Positions 9,345 to 20,378 of a stretch of DNA of 64,000 nucleotides are shown piece after piece. A program made the translations under genes and the position numbers. The stretch is from NCBI GenBank assembly GCA_031761405.1, contig JASEVX010000131.1, positions 483,108 through 547,107 of the forward strand. Reading direction: 5' to 3'. The stretch comes from Serripes groenlandicus. Taxonomy: Eukaryota > Mollusca > Bivalvia > Cardiida > Cardiidae. Positions within the stretch are counted from its first letter, which is position 1. Every line of letters begins with the position of its first letter. Under the pieces are notes generated by a model. It made no database searches, was not told the DNA's origin, and saw only the letters and a list, made by a program, of their open reading frames with translations.

Positions 9345-10344
9345 ATGAAAGATCTAGGAAAAACTTTGAAATTCTCTACAGATTAAAATGTAATTATAGA
9401 GTTCAATCGATAACATTGCTATAAAGGGCGAAATTACATATTACTAGTATGTTCTCCTATTTCTTTAATATATTAAATATCGTATGTTGTAAGTGTGTTA
9501 AAATATGTTTAAACGTTTTAAAGGATTACATTGAAGATTTCTTTAAGACAACTTATCTATTAATAAAAGCGGATACATAATCAGAGAAATGTCAAATGTT
9601 ACACCTCTTTTCCACATTTAATATATAGAGCAAAGGATTTTTTATTCAATCTAGGCAAACGTATGAAAAATCTCTTTAAAGGTATATATTATTTTTGAAA
9701 TTAGGAAGATACATTGTGGTAAAAAGAGCAGTTACTCATCCTGTTTGCAGGGGACCAATTTTGAAAACATCTAGGTGATACTCTCTATGAATGAAAGCTT
9801 AATTATTTAATATATCTGGATGCAGTGTGGTTAAAGGAAAAACTGCTTATCATGATTTTCTAAATATATATTGCCATAATGTTTTTCAAAGTCGTTTGCT
9901 GAAGAACGTTAAATGTCTCAACTTCCATACTCTTTAAATTAAATCTGAAACAATGAATGTAAAAACTTTATAAATCCATAAGAATTACACTATCACTATT
10001 GTCTGTGTAAACATCCACTATTCCAAATATCGGTGTTATGTAATGTAAGACACACAACCTCGTCTCCACATCTAGCACTGCAACTTAAAGGTAATTTGGA
10101 AAACCGTAACGATTTATAGTAGTGGATATACCCAATCAGTTATCAGATTAGATTTGAAAAAATCTTTTTATTCGATGAGAGTCATTTTGATAAAACACTG
10201 AAACAAACACTTATTCTCTGTGACATTATGCGCCTAAAGCTTACTAAATGGGAAATTGCGAGATTTATTAAGAAGCCATGTGTATTTTTGGAGCGATGAA
10301 GTGGACATGTTTGAAATGGAAGTGTTTCCAGATTTGTTTTAATT
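9345..10344. other. 1-kb AT-rich stretch without gene
   Basis: No open frame above noise and no recognisable repeat. Several tttaaa/aaatatat runs only. Confidence 0.45.
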
Positions 10345-10605
10345 TGTAATATATTTTACACCGTTGTAATCGAATTTCAGTACTATCACGGTGTTTTGCT
10401 AAATAAATTACCATTTCTACCGGTCAGCTAACCCTGAAAAGCGCATATATCGAAATGCTGTGATCCCCAAAATACTGAGCGCCAGCCAGGGAAGTCACTA
10501 CTACCATTTTAAAAGTGTTTTGGTATGACAAGACAGTGGATCGAACCCGGGTCTTCCTCTCTCAGGACGAGCGTTTTAACCGCTACACTAGACGTGTTTT
10601 CATTG
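10345..10605 (-). mobile_element. tRNA-derived SINE (family 2), nearly full length
   Basis: Minus strand from about 10605: A-box-like tctagtgtagcggttaaaac, B-box gggttcgatcc, then gtcataccaaaacactttta, gacttccctggctggcgctc and a degenerate 3' domain ending near 10350 (tattttacaccgttgtaatc on the plus strand). This block order defines family 2 in the window. The open frame at 10509-10733 is a read-through. Confidence 0.75.
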
Positions 10606-11150
10606 TTGTTTGCTAGCGTTATCATCTGAAGGAGAAGGGATGGGCAAAAACCCGAGTCCTGTTGTGATAGGATCAAAAGTAAAGGTACCCACGTCTCAAC
10701 ATTAAAATATTTCTTAGAATATTCACAGCCCACTAAATTTATTTGAAAACAATTTTTGATTAAAAGGATAATGGTGCATCATCAAAATCATGGAATTACG
10801 CCAAATAAATCCTTTAAAATCAGGCGATTCGGACAAATAATATATGTCATTTCTCATACCTTGGGTTTATTGTATGCCTAACACATCAATCACACCGGCT
10901 TGTTTTTAGCTGAATCCACCAATTAAATAACCGTTTCTTATAACCAGCACACGACCGAGTGCCTAGTGAGTAATGACAGTCTAAATAACATCTGCCCACT
11001 GGCCTATTATGTTCATTAACTGTGTTTTCTTTATAACAGCATGCATCGCACTATAAGTTGTTATGTCATATTTGACTTTATTTCATATCCAATTGGCAAC
11101 TACAATATGAGTTTTGCTCATTTCTATAAATCAGCCATAAATTCATAAAC
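10606..11150. other. No gene recognised
   Basis: AT-rich intergenic-like or intronic DNA with no supported feature. Confidence 0.4.
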
Positions 11151-11154
11151 AGTT

Positions 11155-11285
11155 GTTGTATGGCCCCTGTGTGACAAACCAGAACAAGAGTAGGAAATGT
11201 TCCTCACATTAGGTCACTGCCTCTTGACTGTGTCAGGTGCCAGGATTGAACCCGGGATGCCCGTGCCTTATAACCACGATTATCG
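11155..11285 (-). mobile_element. SINE copy (family 1), head and body only
   Basis: On the plus strand gtgacaaaccagaacaagag and aggattgaacccgggatgcc correspond to the body and the B-box of the intact SINE at 1057-1278. The A-box region is degenerate (accacgattatcgc) and followed by a short local repeat of it. The 3' domain is not evident. Confidence 0.6.
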
Positions 11286-11460
11286 CTAGGTTATCACCAC
11301 GATAACTGCTAGGTTATAACACGGTTACATTAGCAAGGATTACAGAAAGTTCACATAAATTGTGTTTCTGGCTTTTCGACACTTTTAGATTCCCACAAGG
11401 ACTATTAATCCGTTGGAGTTTAGCTATCAAATGTAATTGCTCGTTTGTTTACATATTTTA

Positions 11461-11590
11461 TTGCGCTTTACGACGTTTTGAACTTTATTTCAATTATACC
11501 AGGACAAAAGAACTTATTTTCGGCACATGAGTTACAAACCTTTACTAAACTAGGGTATTTGCCTTGGGAAAAGGCCATCCATCTGATATA
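11461..11590 (-). mobile_element. SINE 3' half (family 1), decayed
   Basis: gctttacgacgttttgaact followed by ttatttcaattatacc matches the SINE 3' domain. gagttacaaacctttactaa then aactagggtatttgcc matches its body (gtaaacaaaccagtactaggctag pattern). The head is missing. The open frame at 11468-11665 is a read-through. Confidence 0.6.
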
Positions 11591-11689
11591 CTTTGGAGTT
11601 TGAGATATACATGTACATGACAATTTGCTATCATATTTCATAATTTCAAATTGGTATAATGTCATATCAGTTCTCTTGCTGCTCCTGTT

Positions 11690-11965
11690 TTCATTTTACC
11701 ACGGCGGTCTGAATGAGATGAGATAATTGTCAGTATCGGTATTTTATCTATCTTAACCTTTTAACTGATCGCATAATCATGTGTCTACTGGCTTTCTCAC
11801 AGCGGTACACCACACAACATACTTTCTAAGCAACTGGCTGTTTCCGACGTAGACTGTTAGCCCATTGGTGGAAGACGAATGCCGCTTGTCACAATTGCTT
11901 TTGTCAAACGTCGGATAGAATGAAAACCGTACTCGGGCTCGCACTCAAAACCACTGGATCGGATC
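11690..11965 (-). mobile_element. Old SINE copy (family 3)
   Basis: It starts with a tail-like ttttaccacggcggtctgaa and continues with cacaacatactttctaagca, actggctg, ccattggtggaagacgaat and cttgtcacaattgc. It ends in a tRNA-like remnant (cgggctcgcactc). The same blocks occur at 9080, 12536 and, inverted, at 18596. Confidence 0.6.
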
Positions 11966-12535
11966 TGAATTAGATGCGATCATTAATAATATAGATATTA
12001 TAAAAACCCTGTAGCAAACATTGTGGCAAAAGCAGAAATCGCTCATAATGAGCAATATCTCCTTTTGCCAAAATATCATCAACAATTTTTAATAATTAAA
12101 TTATCTTTTAATGATGATATACAAGTCGTAACTTAACATTGATAACAATAAATTTATAACATATAATTAGTAACGGGGGAGAAATGATGATTTGCACGTC
12201 GTAACTTGACATTGAAAGCAATATCTTTGTATGAGTTCACTACCGCAGTTATCAAAGGGAATCGTAAATATATGATACGGGTTATATTTATGTACAACTC
12301 AGGTAATAAGTCGACTCATGCCATAGGCAGCAATATAGTGTCTCTTTCCCGCAATCCTATTGAAAATCAATAATCGGTTCGCCGTATGTTCAACGATTTA
12401 AAGACTAACTAGCCCAAAGTATTTTACAATCGAACGACGTTACCTGAACACACTGATCCTTCGGAAGTTAAACAAAATGGTTATAATGTTCAAAGTACAT
12501 ACATTCGATTATGATTTAATCTGAGGCAGTTACGA
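11966..12535. other. No gene recognised
   Basis: AT-rich sequence. cgtaacttaacattgataac (near 12127) and cgtaacttgacattgaaagc (near 12199) form a weak local duplication ~70 bp apart. Confidence 0.35.
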
Positions 12536-12790
12536 CCAGTCTTTTGGATTTAACGCCATTATCAACAATTTCAAAAGACGGGGTCCAATTCACATATCTA
12601 TGTATGTCCTGGCTCTCTAACAACAGTAATCCATAAAACAATATATCCAAGCAACTGGCTGAATGACGCTTGTCACATTGACATTTGTCAAATGTTGGAA
12701 GGAATGTTGATATGTCTTGGGTTGGAAATCACAACACTTGTATATACAGCCCGCGACGCTACTGACTGAGTTACCGGAGCTCGGCTATTA
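12536..12790 (-). mobile_element. SINE copy (family 3) with tRNA-like head
   Basis: The left edge gatttaacgccattatcaac is a 3'-domain relative. Then follow atgtatgtcctggctctc, ccaagcaactggctgaatga and cgcttgtcacattgacattt. The right end, on the minus strand, has a tRNA-like gctccggtaactcagtcagt (A-box region) before a poor B-box. This is the clearest family-3 copy. Confidence 0.65.
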
Positions 12791-13380
12791 ACTTGTTTCA
12801 ATAACAAGATAACGAACAGAAATATATTCCATGGAGCTGCGCGGAGATGGAGGCCCGAGAGCGATTTTATCATAATTAGTTCTATTATTTTAAGTCTCTA
12901 AATGAAGAACAATCATTCAACAAGTATGCCTTGGAGAAACGTGAAGAAAGTCAACTGACAGAGGCAACGATGTTTTATCCTCGACTGATTGATTGATTCA
13001 TTCAGCGCGATATTATTTTATTATTTTGCCCTGAGATTTTAAACTACACATGTTTTTTCTATATACATCAATCCATCTAAGATGGGTTTTTTATTATAAA
13101 TATTGAAATGATTTACGTTTAACCCCGTACTCATCAGAATTCCAGTATTATTATGCCGATAATTTAACCTAACCATATATGTTTGTATACAAGAGGCAAC
13201 ACAGCGGTCTTTGCAAGCAACTGGCTATGTTCGCACATTTTCTCTTAACCCAGTGTTATATTCGGCCTTCAAATACAGTTGACGACACTCGTGCTTCGAT
13301 GAAAGCAAATAAAATAAATCAGGTATCAGACACAAAAGTATTGGCTAATGGAGCTTTAACTTTTAGCTATGTCTTCACAA
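12791..13380. other. No gene recognised; one family-3 scrap
   Basis: agcggtctttgcaagcaact near 13203 is a short family-3 match. The 118-codon open frame at 13179-13535 crosses this scrap and the head of the next SINE, so it is not a gene. Confidence 0.4.
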
Positions 13381-13383
13381 TAT

Positions 13384-13634
13384 ACATGCACCAGTCGGGT
13401 GGTGTAGTGCTTAAAGTGTCCGCCTTGAGAGAGGGAGACAGGCCTCGATCCCCGGTTGGGACATACCAATTACATATTATTAAATTAAAGTTATGGCTTC
13501 TCTTTTTGGCACCGATGGTTACGGGAATAGAATAGCATTACGACTGATGCACCTGTGTCATGATAACATATATTGTTAGTACTGGAAACGCCTTGATATG
13601 ACAGAAATACTGTTTAAAGCGTCGAACAGCACCA
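13384..13634 (+). mobile_element. Nearly complete SINE (family 2)
   Basis: tRNA-like head with gggtggtgtagtgcttaaag and a B-box-like cctcgatccccggttgggac. Then come ataccaattacat and atggcttctctttttggcac, a middle with acctgtgtcatgataa, and the shared 3' domain acgccttgatatgacagaaa followed by tactgtttaaagcg. It shows the whole plan of family 2 on the plus strand. Confidence 0.75.
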
Positions 13635-13639
13635 TACCT

Positions 13640-14525
13640 AATAAACCCAATGAAGAGTAAATAATTATTTGACTAATATAGCAGAGTCGAGGTTTCAAAA
13701 AATATACATTGAACAATTTACTGGAATGGATCGATACTTCTTCTACGAGGATATGTTAAAAACTGCTAAATACTGACAGATATAATTGAGTAAAACAGCT
13801 TCCCACGTTTAATATGTAAATATATTTTTTTAAAACATTAACGGGCGAACAGAAAAACATCAGTGTTATCGTCGTTTTAATAATTAAATCATCATACCCA
13901 ATAAGCTTGTTTTCGTTTTTAATATTTTAATATCCATTTCTGTAATTAGTTATAAGGAGTGTAGCACGCATGGTCAAAGATGTTGTTCACATTTGATGTT
14001 ACGAGCTATGACTAAATACGTGTTATGACATTTGTAATATTCGAACTCAGTAATACACAACATATATATGTTTTGTTTTTATTGTTTTCGCTTTTTATTT
14101 TTTAACGTGTATGCTAAAACGGATACACTGAATATAACATGACCCATTTAATTTCCTGGTAACGCCAACGCCATTTAACTAACAGATTCGCTCCGTTTTA
14201 AAACGCTTCACGAAAACTAACGCTTATGCAATTGTGACCAATGTAGATGCCACTGTTCGCCAATTGGTCAATCAGTAATTTCAATAAACATCATTAAACA
14301 TCTGAAGAGCAATGTCAATTTCGTGCCCAAAGCATGGATGCGACCGCAGGTATTTTTCCATACATGTAAAACTTAGGCTAATGTTGTTTTTCCTAGTTCA
14401 TTGATTGATTAGGGTTTAACTGTGTTTCAACAAGTGTAGAGTCATAGTATGGCTACCAGTTCACATACCTGCCTGTCTCCTAGCTTTGTCACACTAACAA
14501 ACCATCGTTTCAAAGCAAATGATTG
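13640..14525. other. No gene recognised
   Basis: AT-rich sequence. A tail-like scrap gattagggtttaactgtgtt with tcaaca lies near 14406-14431. Nothing else is supported. Confidence 0.4.
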
Positions 14526-14532
14526 CCTTCTA

Positions 14533-14555
14533 TAAGTAAGTAAGTAAGTACGTAA
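14533..14555 (+). repeat. (AAGT)n microsatellite at the LINE 3' end
   Basis: About five taag repeats mark where the minus-strand LINE ends, as an (ACTT)n tail in its own orientation. Confidence 0.8.
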
Positions 14556-14848
14556 ATCATTTATTTCAGTGACATGTGTACAAATTAATTCAATACATAC
14601 ATACAAAAACATATAAATAAATACACCCGGCCCGACGGACCAATTAGTCACTATTAATATACATTATAATATGGCAAGCGAAACTACGATTTAAAGATTA
14701 AAGTGTTATAGATATAGGATGTGAGTAAAGATTAAATAAATAGTATCATTATTAAATTTGATTAATGAAAGTATGAAACTCACATGAACATATAGATAAG
14801 TAAAGTTGCATAATGAAAATGTTGAAATGATTTAATGTTGATTCTTAT

Positions 14849-15264
14849 TTATAAAGTTCTTTTCTTCTTTTTATGAATGCAGATAATAAATATTTTGCCG
14901 TTTTTCTTGGGTAACCACATATCAAACAAAGTGCATAGCTTTTCTTTTGGCGATAATGTAATCCACTCATCTGAGTCTAATATTTCATCAAAATAGTAAT
15001 GACGCTCATTATCATAAAATGAACAATGTGTAACAACAAATGTGTTTCTTCTTCTGGCACTCGCAAATCACAAAAGATGCATAGTCTTTCCTCGGGTTTT
15101 TCGCCTACAAAACGACCTGTTTCTAATCGTAAAGGTAATACACCAAATCAAAATTGGGCAATGATAGATCTCTCAGAACGAATTAAATTAAGTTTGATAT
15201 ATTCTTCCGTGTGATATGCTGTCTTAAATTGTACATAAGTTCGTAGTTTTGGTGTGTTTGAAAC
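14849..15264 (-). pseudogene. LINE ORF2 fragment: Cys/His C-terminal domain
   Basis: Codons after the TAA continue as VSNTPKLRTYVQFKTAYHTE to a TGA at 15148-15150, then LPLRLETGRFVGEKPEERLC. The metal-binding-like pattern C-x2-C-x9-H (CIFC at about 15070-15081, then TH) is followed by a frameshift near 15029. The protein goes on in a new frame as CSFYDNERHYYFDEI, and the final stop is at 14849-14851 after a lysine-rich end. The plus-strand open frame at 15026-15214 is a shadow. Confidence 0.75.
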
Positions 15265-15768
15265 TTAATTTGGCCAGACATCTGCATAGTACTGTAATAG
15301 CTTAGATTTCACCATTTCTAAGATTGCTATGATTTTATTGTTGTATGTGTCAATCATATCTATGGTGTTAAAAACAGACTTAATCTCCGAGCACCAATTT
15401 ACACACTGATCAGAGTTTTCATAGACATAATTAAACACATGTTTAGTCAGTCTACTATTGTTAAAAAGTAGTAATCTGTTCCATATACGAATCATATTGG
15501 ACCAACGTCTTTGTGTGCATGGTAGCCATCCGATATCACCGTTAATAGCCACCGTCGGCGTAGATCTGTGTACGCCTAAGTAGCGGATTGCTCTATTTTG
15601 TACCGAATCTAACTCGGACTGTTCCTTAAATCCCCAAACAGACGAACTATAATTTAAAATAGGAACAACACAGGCGTTATATAGTTTGTCATATGTATTG
15701 AAGCCAAATTCCTTTAGATTATGCATTTTAGAAAGGATACCTCCCAGTGCTCGTCCCGCACCAGACGC
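15265..15768 (-). pseudogene. LINE ORF2 fragment: thumb and C-terminal region
   Basis: In the same frame as the palm fragment after the TAA: ASGAGRALGGILSKMHN leads into the open part from 15726. It contains YNACVVPILNYSSSVWGF and VQNRAIRYLGVHRSTPT, then INGDIGWLPC, all typical of the post-RT region of mollusc LINEs. It ends at a TAA (15265-15267) after YYADVWPN, but the frame clearly resumes beyond. Confidence 0.85.
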
Positions 15769-16440
15769 TTAAGCGTTAGCTGTGATTTTAAAGTTTTTCT
15801 TTTCGTAAAATATGACACCTAAATATTTGTAGGATTCAACAGTCTCTATAATGTTTTCGCCTACTTTAAAAATAAACTCACTTCGTCGTTGTCGCTGTGT
15901 TCTAAACTGTACTGATTTTGATTTGGCCGTATTAATTAGAACGCGCCATCTTTTACACCAGTCATGTAGCCATGTTAACATCTGTTGCATATCGGCCTCA
16001 TTTGCGGCCACGAACACAATGTCGTCTGCGTAAAGTAATAACGATATTTTCTTGTTGCCCATGGAAACTCCAACATCTAAATTGTTTATTTCACTCACTA
16101 AATCGTTAATGAAGAGAGAAAAGAGCGTTCGTGACAAATTATCGCCCTGCTTAACCCCATAATTACACGAGAACCAGTCTGTTAATTTGCCGTTAATTCG
16201 TTCACAAGATGTAGTATTGGTAAATATACTTTTTATAGAGCTGTACATTTTACCATCTATTTTCAGTAAAAGAAGCTTGTCTAACAACATGTCTCTATGT
16301 ACAAAATCAAACGCCTTTTTTAAATCCACAAATGTTGCAAAGACTGTCTTATTGTTTTTAATTATGCTATTCATTGTCAAAATATGACCTTCACATGAAT
16401 GTGATTTTCTAAAACCATTTAGTTCTTCAGCCACAATCAC
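15769..16440 (-). pseudogene. LINE ORF2 fragment: reverse-transcriptase palm with YADD
   Basis: 223 codons continue the protein after the frameshift. EELNGFRKSHSCEGHI (residues 5-20) is the conserved entry to the palm. FVDLKKAFD (37-45) carries the first catalytic aspartate. GVKQGD (95-100) is the next motif, and LLLYADDIVF (135-144) carries the catalytic YADD, encoded at 16021-16032. The frame ends at a TAA (15769-15771) after NFKITANA, where related elements read on, so this stop is a mutation. Open frames on the opposite strand here are shadows. Confidence 0.92.
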
Positions 16441-17314
16441 TTTCTTCGAGATACTTTGATAAGCGTTTATTGAGAAAACTACTATACAGCTTTGAAATAC
16501 AGGATAATAAACTTATTCCTCTATAATGTAACGGCACACGTTTATCAGACGTCGGGACTTTATGTAGTGGAAATATGACTGCCTTACGCCACGTTGACGG
16601 AATAATTCTCGTATCAAAAACTAACTGGAACAGTTGATGAATGACGGCGACAACAGGTGGAAACTTTAAAACATCATATGGGATTGTGTCTATACCTACA
16701 GCCGACATATTTTTGGAGTTCATTATAACAGACGAAACTTCGTCCAATGAAATATTCTTATTTAAAGCAGTGTTCGAGTTATATAATGGGTCGTTTATAT
16801 TGTTTTCTAAAACTGTTTTATGGCCAATTGATTGCCTATAGAAAGCGTCATCAAAATCCCCAGATTCATTGGTATTGTATAAGTTTTCAAAATCACATTT
16901 CCATTTTTCGAAAACTAAAGTTTCATCACAGACAGTGTCACCATTTTCGTTTACAATCTCCATAGGAATTGACTCTGATTTGCGTGGACCAAGTTCTCTT
17001 ACTTTTTTCCAAAACTCGTTCGGGTTATTTGTTGACATCGTCTCAATATCATTTGCCATCGATTTGTTATGCATTCTTTCACATGGACGTAGTCTCTTAT
17101 CGAATTTGTTCCTAGTCATTGTAAATTCAAAGCGTAAATGTTTTACGATTAGTCTCTCCTGTTTACATCTAAGAAACGCACGTTCTTTTAAGCGCATATA
17201 ATTCCATAAAGTTCGAACACACGTTCTTTTAAGCGCATATCATTCCATAAAGTTCGAACACTGGATAAAAATGACAAATCGTTATACCAGTAGGGTTATA
17301 TAGTGATGGCTTAA
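16427..17314 (-). pseudogene. LINE ORF2 fragment: linker and reverse-transcriptase fingers
   Basis: The main open part starts at 17197 with 256 codons. Upstream codons in the pre-duplication frame add PYWYNDLSFLSSVRTLWN, typical of the region between endonuclease and RT in such LINEs. Residues 163-178 (NMSAVGIDTIPYDVLK) match the RT 'G-D-IP' block. Residues 203-240 (WRKAVIFPLHK ... HYRGISLLSCISKLYSS) are the next conserved block. The frame runs into a stop at 16427 after YLEESDCG, where the family continues in another frame, so a one-base indel lies near 16437. Confidence 0.88.
17180..17261 (-). repeat. 41-bp tandem duplication inside the LINE ORF
   Basis: acgttcttttaagcgcatat begins at both 17180 (copy to 17220) and 17221 (copy to 17261). 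The copies differ at one visible base (ataatt versus atcatt). Since 41 is not a multiple of three, the duplication shifts the LINE frame. Confidence 0.92.
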
Positions 17315-17438
17315 TTACCTAAGTTACTTGATGGTGTCAGTATGTCACATAAATCTTTCTTAAACAAATATTAATGGATTTTGTTTAACAAACTTGATTT
17401 ATAAACCTTCTTAATACGAACCACCGGGGAAATCAATC

Positions 17439-17505
17439 TATTTATTTATTTATAGGGGTTTTACGCCGCTTTCAACATTATTTCAGTTATATCACGGCGA
17501 CAGGA
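17439..17505 (-). mobile_element. 5'-truncated SINE insertion (family 1) with target-site duplication
   Basis: Only the TTTA-rich end and the 3' domain (gttttacgccgctttcaaca then ttatttcagttatatcacgg) are present. The 10-bp repeat gaaatcaatc at 17429-17438 and 17506-17515 flanks it exactly. The short copy therefore arose by incomplete reverse transcription, not by later deletion. It is nearly identical to the tail of the SINE at 1057. Confidence 0.85.
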
Positions 17506-17645
17506 GAAATCAATCATATCCTTTTATGATTGCCAACTAGGTGTATCTTGAACCCCTCCTAAGCTAGAGTTACGGCTCGTTTGACGGTGATTAGAAGCAT
17601 GATCCTGATGAAATTGGTTTGGGTTAGTGTTTATAAAATTATTCT

Positions 17646-17663
17646 GGGGGGGGGGGGGGGGGG
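17646..17663 (+). repeat. G18 homopolymer
   Basis: Eighteen consecutive Gs. The minus-strand open frame at 17524-17736 that reads PPPPPP through it is not a gene. Confidence 0.85.
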
Positions 17664-18165
17664 TAACGTTCCTATACGACGGACGTACAGACATTGTTAA
17701 CTTTGATTTTTTGCCTGTTCTTTGGAAAGTATACATGCACCTAGCTCCTCAATGCAATCGTTTCAGCTAATTATAAGCTACTCGGTGCCAAAACATATTG
17801 TGATCGTAGACGTTTCGCACTCTGATTAACATTTTGATGTTCGTGTACAACGCTTTTCCAATTCTGGCTGTGGAAGTTCGTCAACTGTCATAAGTGATTT
17901 TCAAAGTTAAATTGGGACCTAATTATTTCCATTTTCGTTGACCAATTTTGGTACAAAAACAACACCCTGGAAATATCCTTGTATCGTAGTAGTTAATCTT
18001 CTGTCTACCATCATGGTAACTGGAAACATTAAGCCTTAATGAATCAATACAAACATATCAGTCCGTCATATAACTGAAAAATTTTAGACAGTGAAGCAAA
18101 GTTCAAATTTAATTGTGGCATCATGATTTCTAATTAAATCTGTTGGGCTGTGATAAATCATGATA
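17664..18165. other. No feature recognised
   Basis: AT-rich, no supported ORF or repeat. Confidence 0.4.
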
Positions 18166-18168
18166 GCA

Positions 18169-18300
18169 GGAATCCGCTTTGGTCGAGTGTATAGCGTCAA
18201 GGACTTGGAACTGGCGTCCCTGGTTCAATCCCCAGTCGCGACAGTCATGATGGGAAGTCACATTTCCTAGTCAAGTACTGGTTTGTTTACCTTGCGAGTT
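18169..18300 (+). mobile_element. SINE head and body (family 1)
   Basis: ggaatccgctttggtcgagt is the head of the intact SINE read in plus orientation. The B-box-like ggttcaatccccagtcgcga follows, then gtcatgatgg and tcaagtactggtttgtttac. It stops near 18300 before the 3' domain. Confidence 0.75.
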
Positions 18301-18595
18301 ACGTAAAAAACAAAATAAAACGAAAACAATATTGGCACATATTCATCGGAAAATATAACGCAAGCCTTTGAGTCTGCAAATGTTACCTCGAATTGTCTCC
18401 CTTCTCTTTACATTAAGTATTGTTGATTATAACATCTAACGAATGGCAAAACAAAACAACAAAAGAACGGCGATTTAACTTTTAATGAATTATGACCACT
18501 GCTTGTGACAACAATAAGTGATTCAAGCAGGAAATAATGTTTGTCATCGTACGATCTTATTTCATCTTACAAAAGTATTTTTTATTTTGGTTGAT

Positions 18596-18745
18596 TGATT
18601 TCCGATAGCGATGCGGGCTGTCAGTTTAAGGGTTGTGAGTTGAACAAATGTCAATGTGACAAGCGTCGTCGTTTAAACACATTGGCTAAAAGTTTATTTT
18701 GGAAAGCAGCCAGTTGCTTTAAAAGACTGTTGAGTGGATTACTGG
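18596..18745 (+). mobile_element. SINE copy (family 3), plus orientation
   Basis: gttgtgagttgaac (B-box remnant) is followed by aaatgtcaatgtgacaagcg, then attggctaaaag, agcagccagttgc and gtggattactgg. It is the reverse complement of the block order at 12536-12790. Confidence 0.65.
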
Positions 18746-18749
18746 TCTG

Positions 18750-19625
18750 AGATATGTAAACTTGCTTCGTGACATAATTTAATACGGTTCGTACGGTCTT
18801 TAACTAAAATCGATCAAATTGTTGTGATTTAAATCAGTAATAACCGATATATTTGTTGTTGATTAATGACATAATCCGCATTAAAATGAGAAAGTTCATT
18901 TAAGAGATGAAACAAGCAAACATCATTACAGTTGCAACTCAATATTGTTTACCAGTATTTGTTTATGGTATAATTATATTTGACTTTGGAGAACAGTACA
19001 AATTTAGATAAGCCTGTCCAGCTGCACAAAGTCTGATCAATATCTACAATGTTCACATATTACTTACAAAAACGTGTTAGAAGGTTCCGTCAACCTGTGT
19101 AGGTGCTGATGGGGATAGAGCAGATAGGATTGGTGATCTGAACCAACACTATTCAGAAATGCAACCATTTCTGAGTAGGTTAACACAATAAAAATTAAAA
19201 CCAGTTTACTGACACTTCCTCTGCAGCGCTTCTGTATGTAGATCTAGATCAGCATACCTTTATTTACCCCTGAATCAAATAACTCACAGAACTATCTCAT
19301 TAGTCGGTCATTTTGATAGCAAATATGATTAGCATAAATAGAGAATGATACAACAAAAGATGTGATAATTAGGAAAACATAAAGCTCGTAATCTAATATC
19401 TAATATCGACTGATATCAGCTTCTTGATCTAATTAGTTTTGTACATGTATATGTATAATGTTTGACCCCTCTTTTCAAATGCCAATATAAACACCTTTAA
19501 GGTTATGTGAATATTGTAGCGCTTGGAACTATGCATAGGAAATAGAGCCGGTCAGAAATAAAACCATCTGTGTTTACCTTTTACGGTTTGCATGTTTTCA
19601 GGCTCATATACAAGTTTCTAATTAT
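18750..19625. other. No gene recognised
   Basis: AT-rich stretch with ctaatatctaatatcgactg type low complexity near 19395. No supported gene or mobile element. Confidence 0.4.
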
Positions 19626-19629
19626 AGAG

Positions 19630-19786
19630 ATGATGGTTGGTCACGAATTCGATCCCTGGTCGGGTCAAATCAAATACTTTAACAATAGTAGTAGTTGCTT
19701 TGCCTCTTCGTTGATAAAGTACTTGTGACTTACTCAAAACACGCCGTGATATAACAGAAATACTATTGATGGCGTTAAACACCATA
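19630..19786 (+). mobile_element. SINE (family 2), head truncated
   Basis: It starts within the B-box (gaattcgatccctggtcggg) and continues tcaaatcaaatactttaaca, then gttgctttgcctcttcg, and ends with the shared 3' domain acgccgtgatataacagaaa, tactattgatggcgttaaac. Minus-strand open frames over it (19618-19996) are read-throughs. Confidence 0.75.
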
Positions 19787-19799
19787 TAGAAAAACAAAC

Positions 19800-20375
19800 A
19801 CACAGGTTATAGACGATGAATAGTGTTTGACATGTTTGGATATACGTGATGTATCGTAAGTAACAATCAGAATACGCACAAGACAGCCTACACCAATATC
19901 TACCAATGCGAGTGTTGTTAGTGTAGAAAAACATGCCGTTAACTGGTAGAAAGCTATGTTAGTGTTTCTTCTGTTTACCCAAAAAGGCTTGAACACATGA
20001 TGGCAAAATATTGAAACATCTCTCTATATGAACGCATGCTCATTGTATATAATTGAAAACATGATGAGCCATTTCTCCTCTTGTCACAATATTTTCAAAA
20101 GACGTCTGAAGCAGAGGCGTCGGAATGCGTCTGTGTAAGGGAGAGGATAATTGTGCTCTTTACAATCCACAACTTGTTATTTGACAAATAACCACATATG
20201 TTCACATTGGGCTTTGTTGATAGTCTCAAAAGTATTTATTTTTCAGACAGTGAAGCTATCATAGGATCATAGTAAATGGGTAATCTCGTAGTACGTAATT
20301 GAGCTAAGAATCACATTGTCGGATCAGTGACATTGACAAATGTTTACTGAATATCATGGTTGGTTTATTTTAATG
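19800..20375. other. No gene recognised
   Basis: No ORF or repeat can be supported. Confidence 0.4.
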
Positions 20376-20378
20376 TAT

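Larger units (their letters stand above)
14530..17320 (-). mobile_element. Dead, 5'-truncated non-LTR retrotransposon (LINE)
   Basis: Minus-strand LINE ORF2 from the linker after the endonuclease through reverse transcriptase to a Cys/His C-terminal domain, followed by a ~300-bp 3' UTR and an (AAGT)n run (14533-14555 on the plus strand) as its 3' microsatellite tail. The endonuclease part is not found upstream of ~17315. The reading frame is broken by a 41-bp tandem duplication (17180-17261), a frameshift near 16437, stops at 15769, 15265 and 15148, and a frameshift near 15029. The clade cannot be fixed by eye; a Jockey/CR1-like group common in molluscs is plausible. The copy cannot make a functional protein. 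Confidence 0.9.

Noticed and set aside
13179..13535. 118-codon plus-strand gene
   Set aside because: The frame runs through a family-3 SINE scrap and the tRNA-like head of a family-2 SINE.
15851..17201. Plus-strand open frames over the LINE
   Set aside because: They are shadows of the minus-strand reverse-transcriptase frame, which carries YADD and other conserved motifs.
17524..17736. Proline-rich minus-strand protein
   Set aside because: The proline run comes from the G18 homopolymer. No other support exists.
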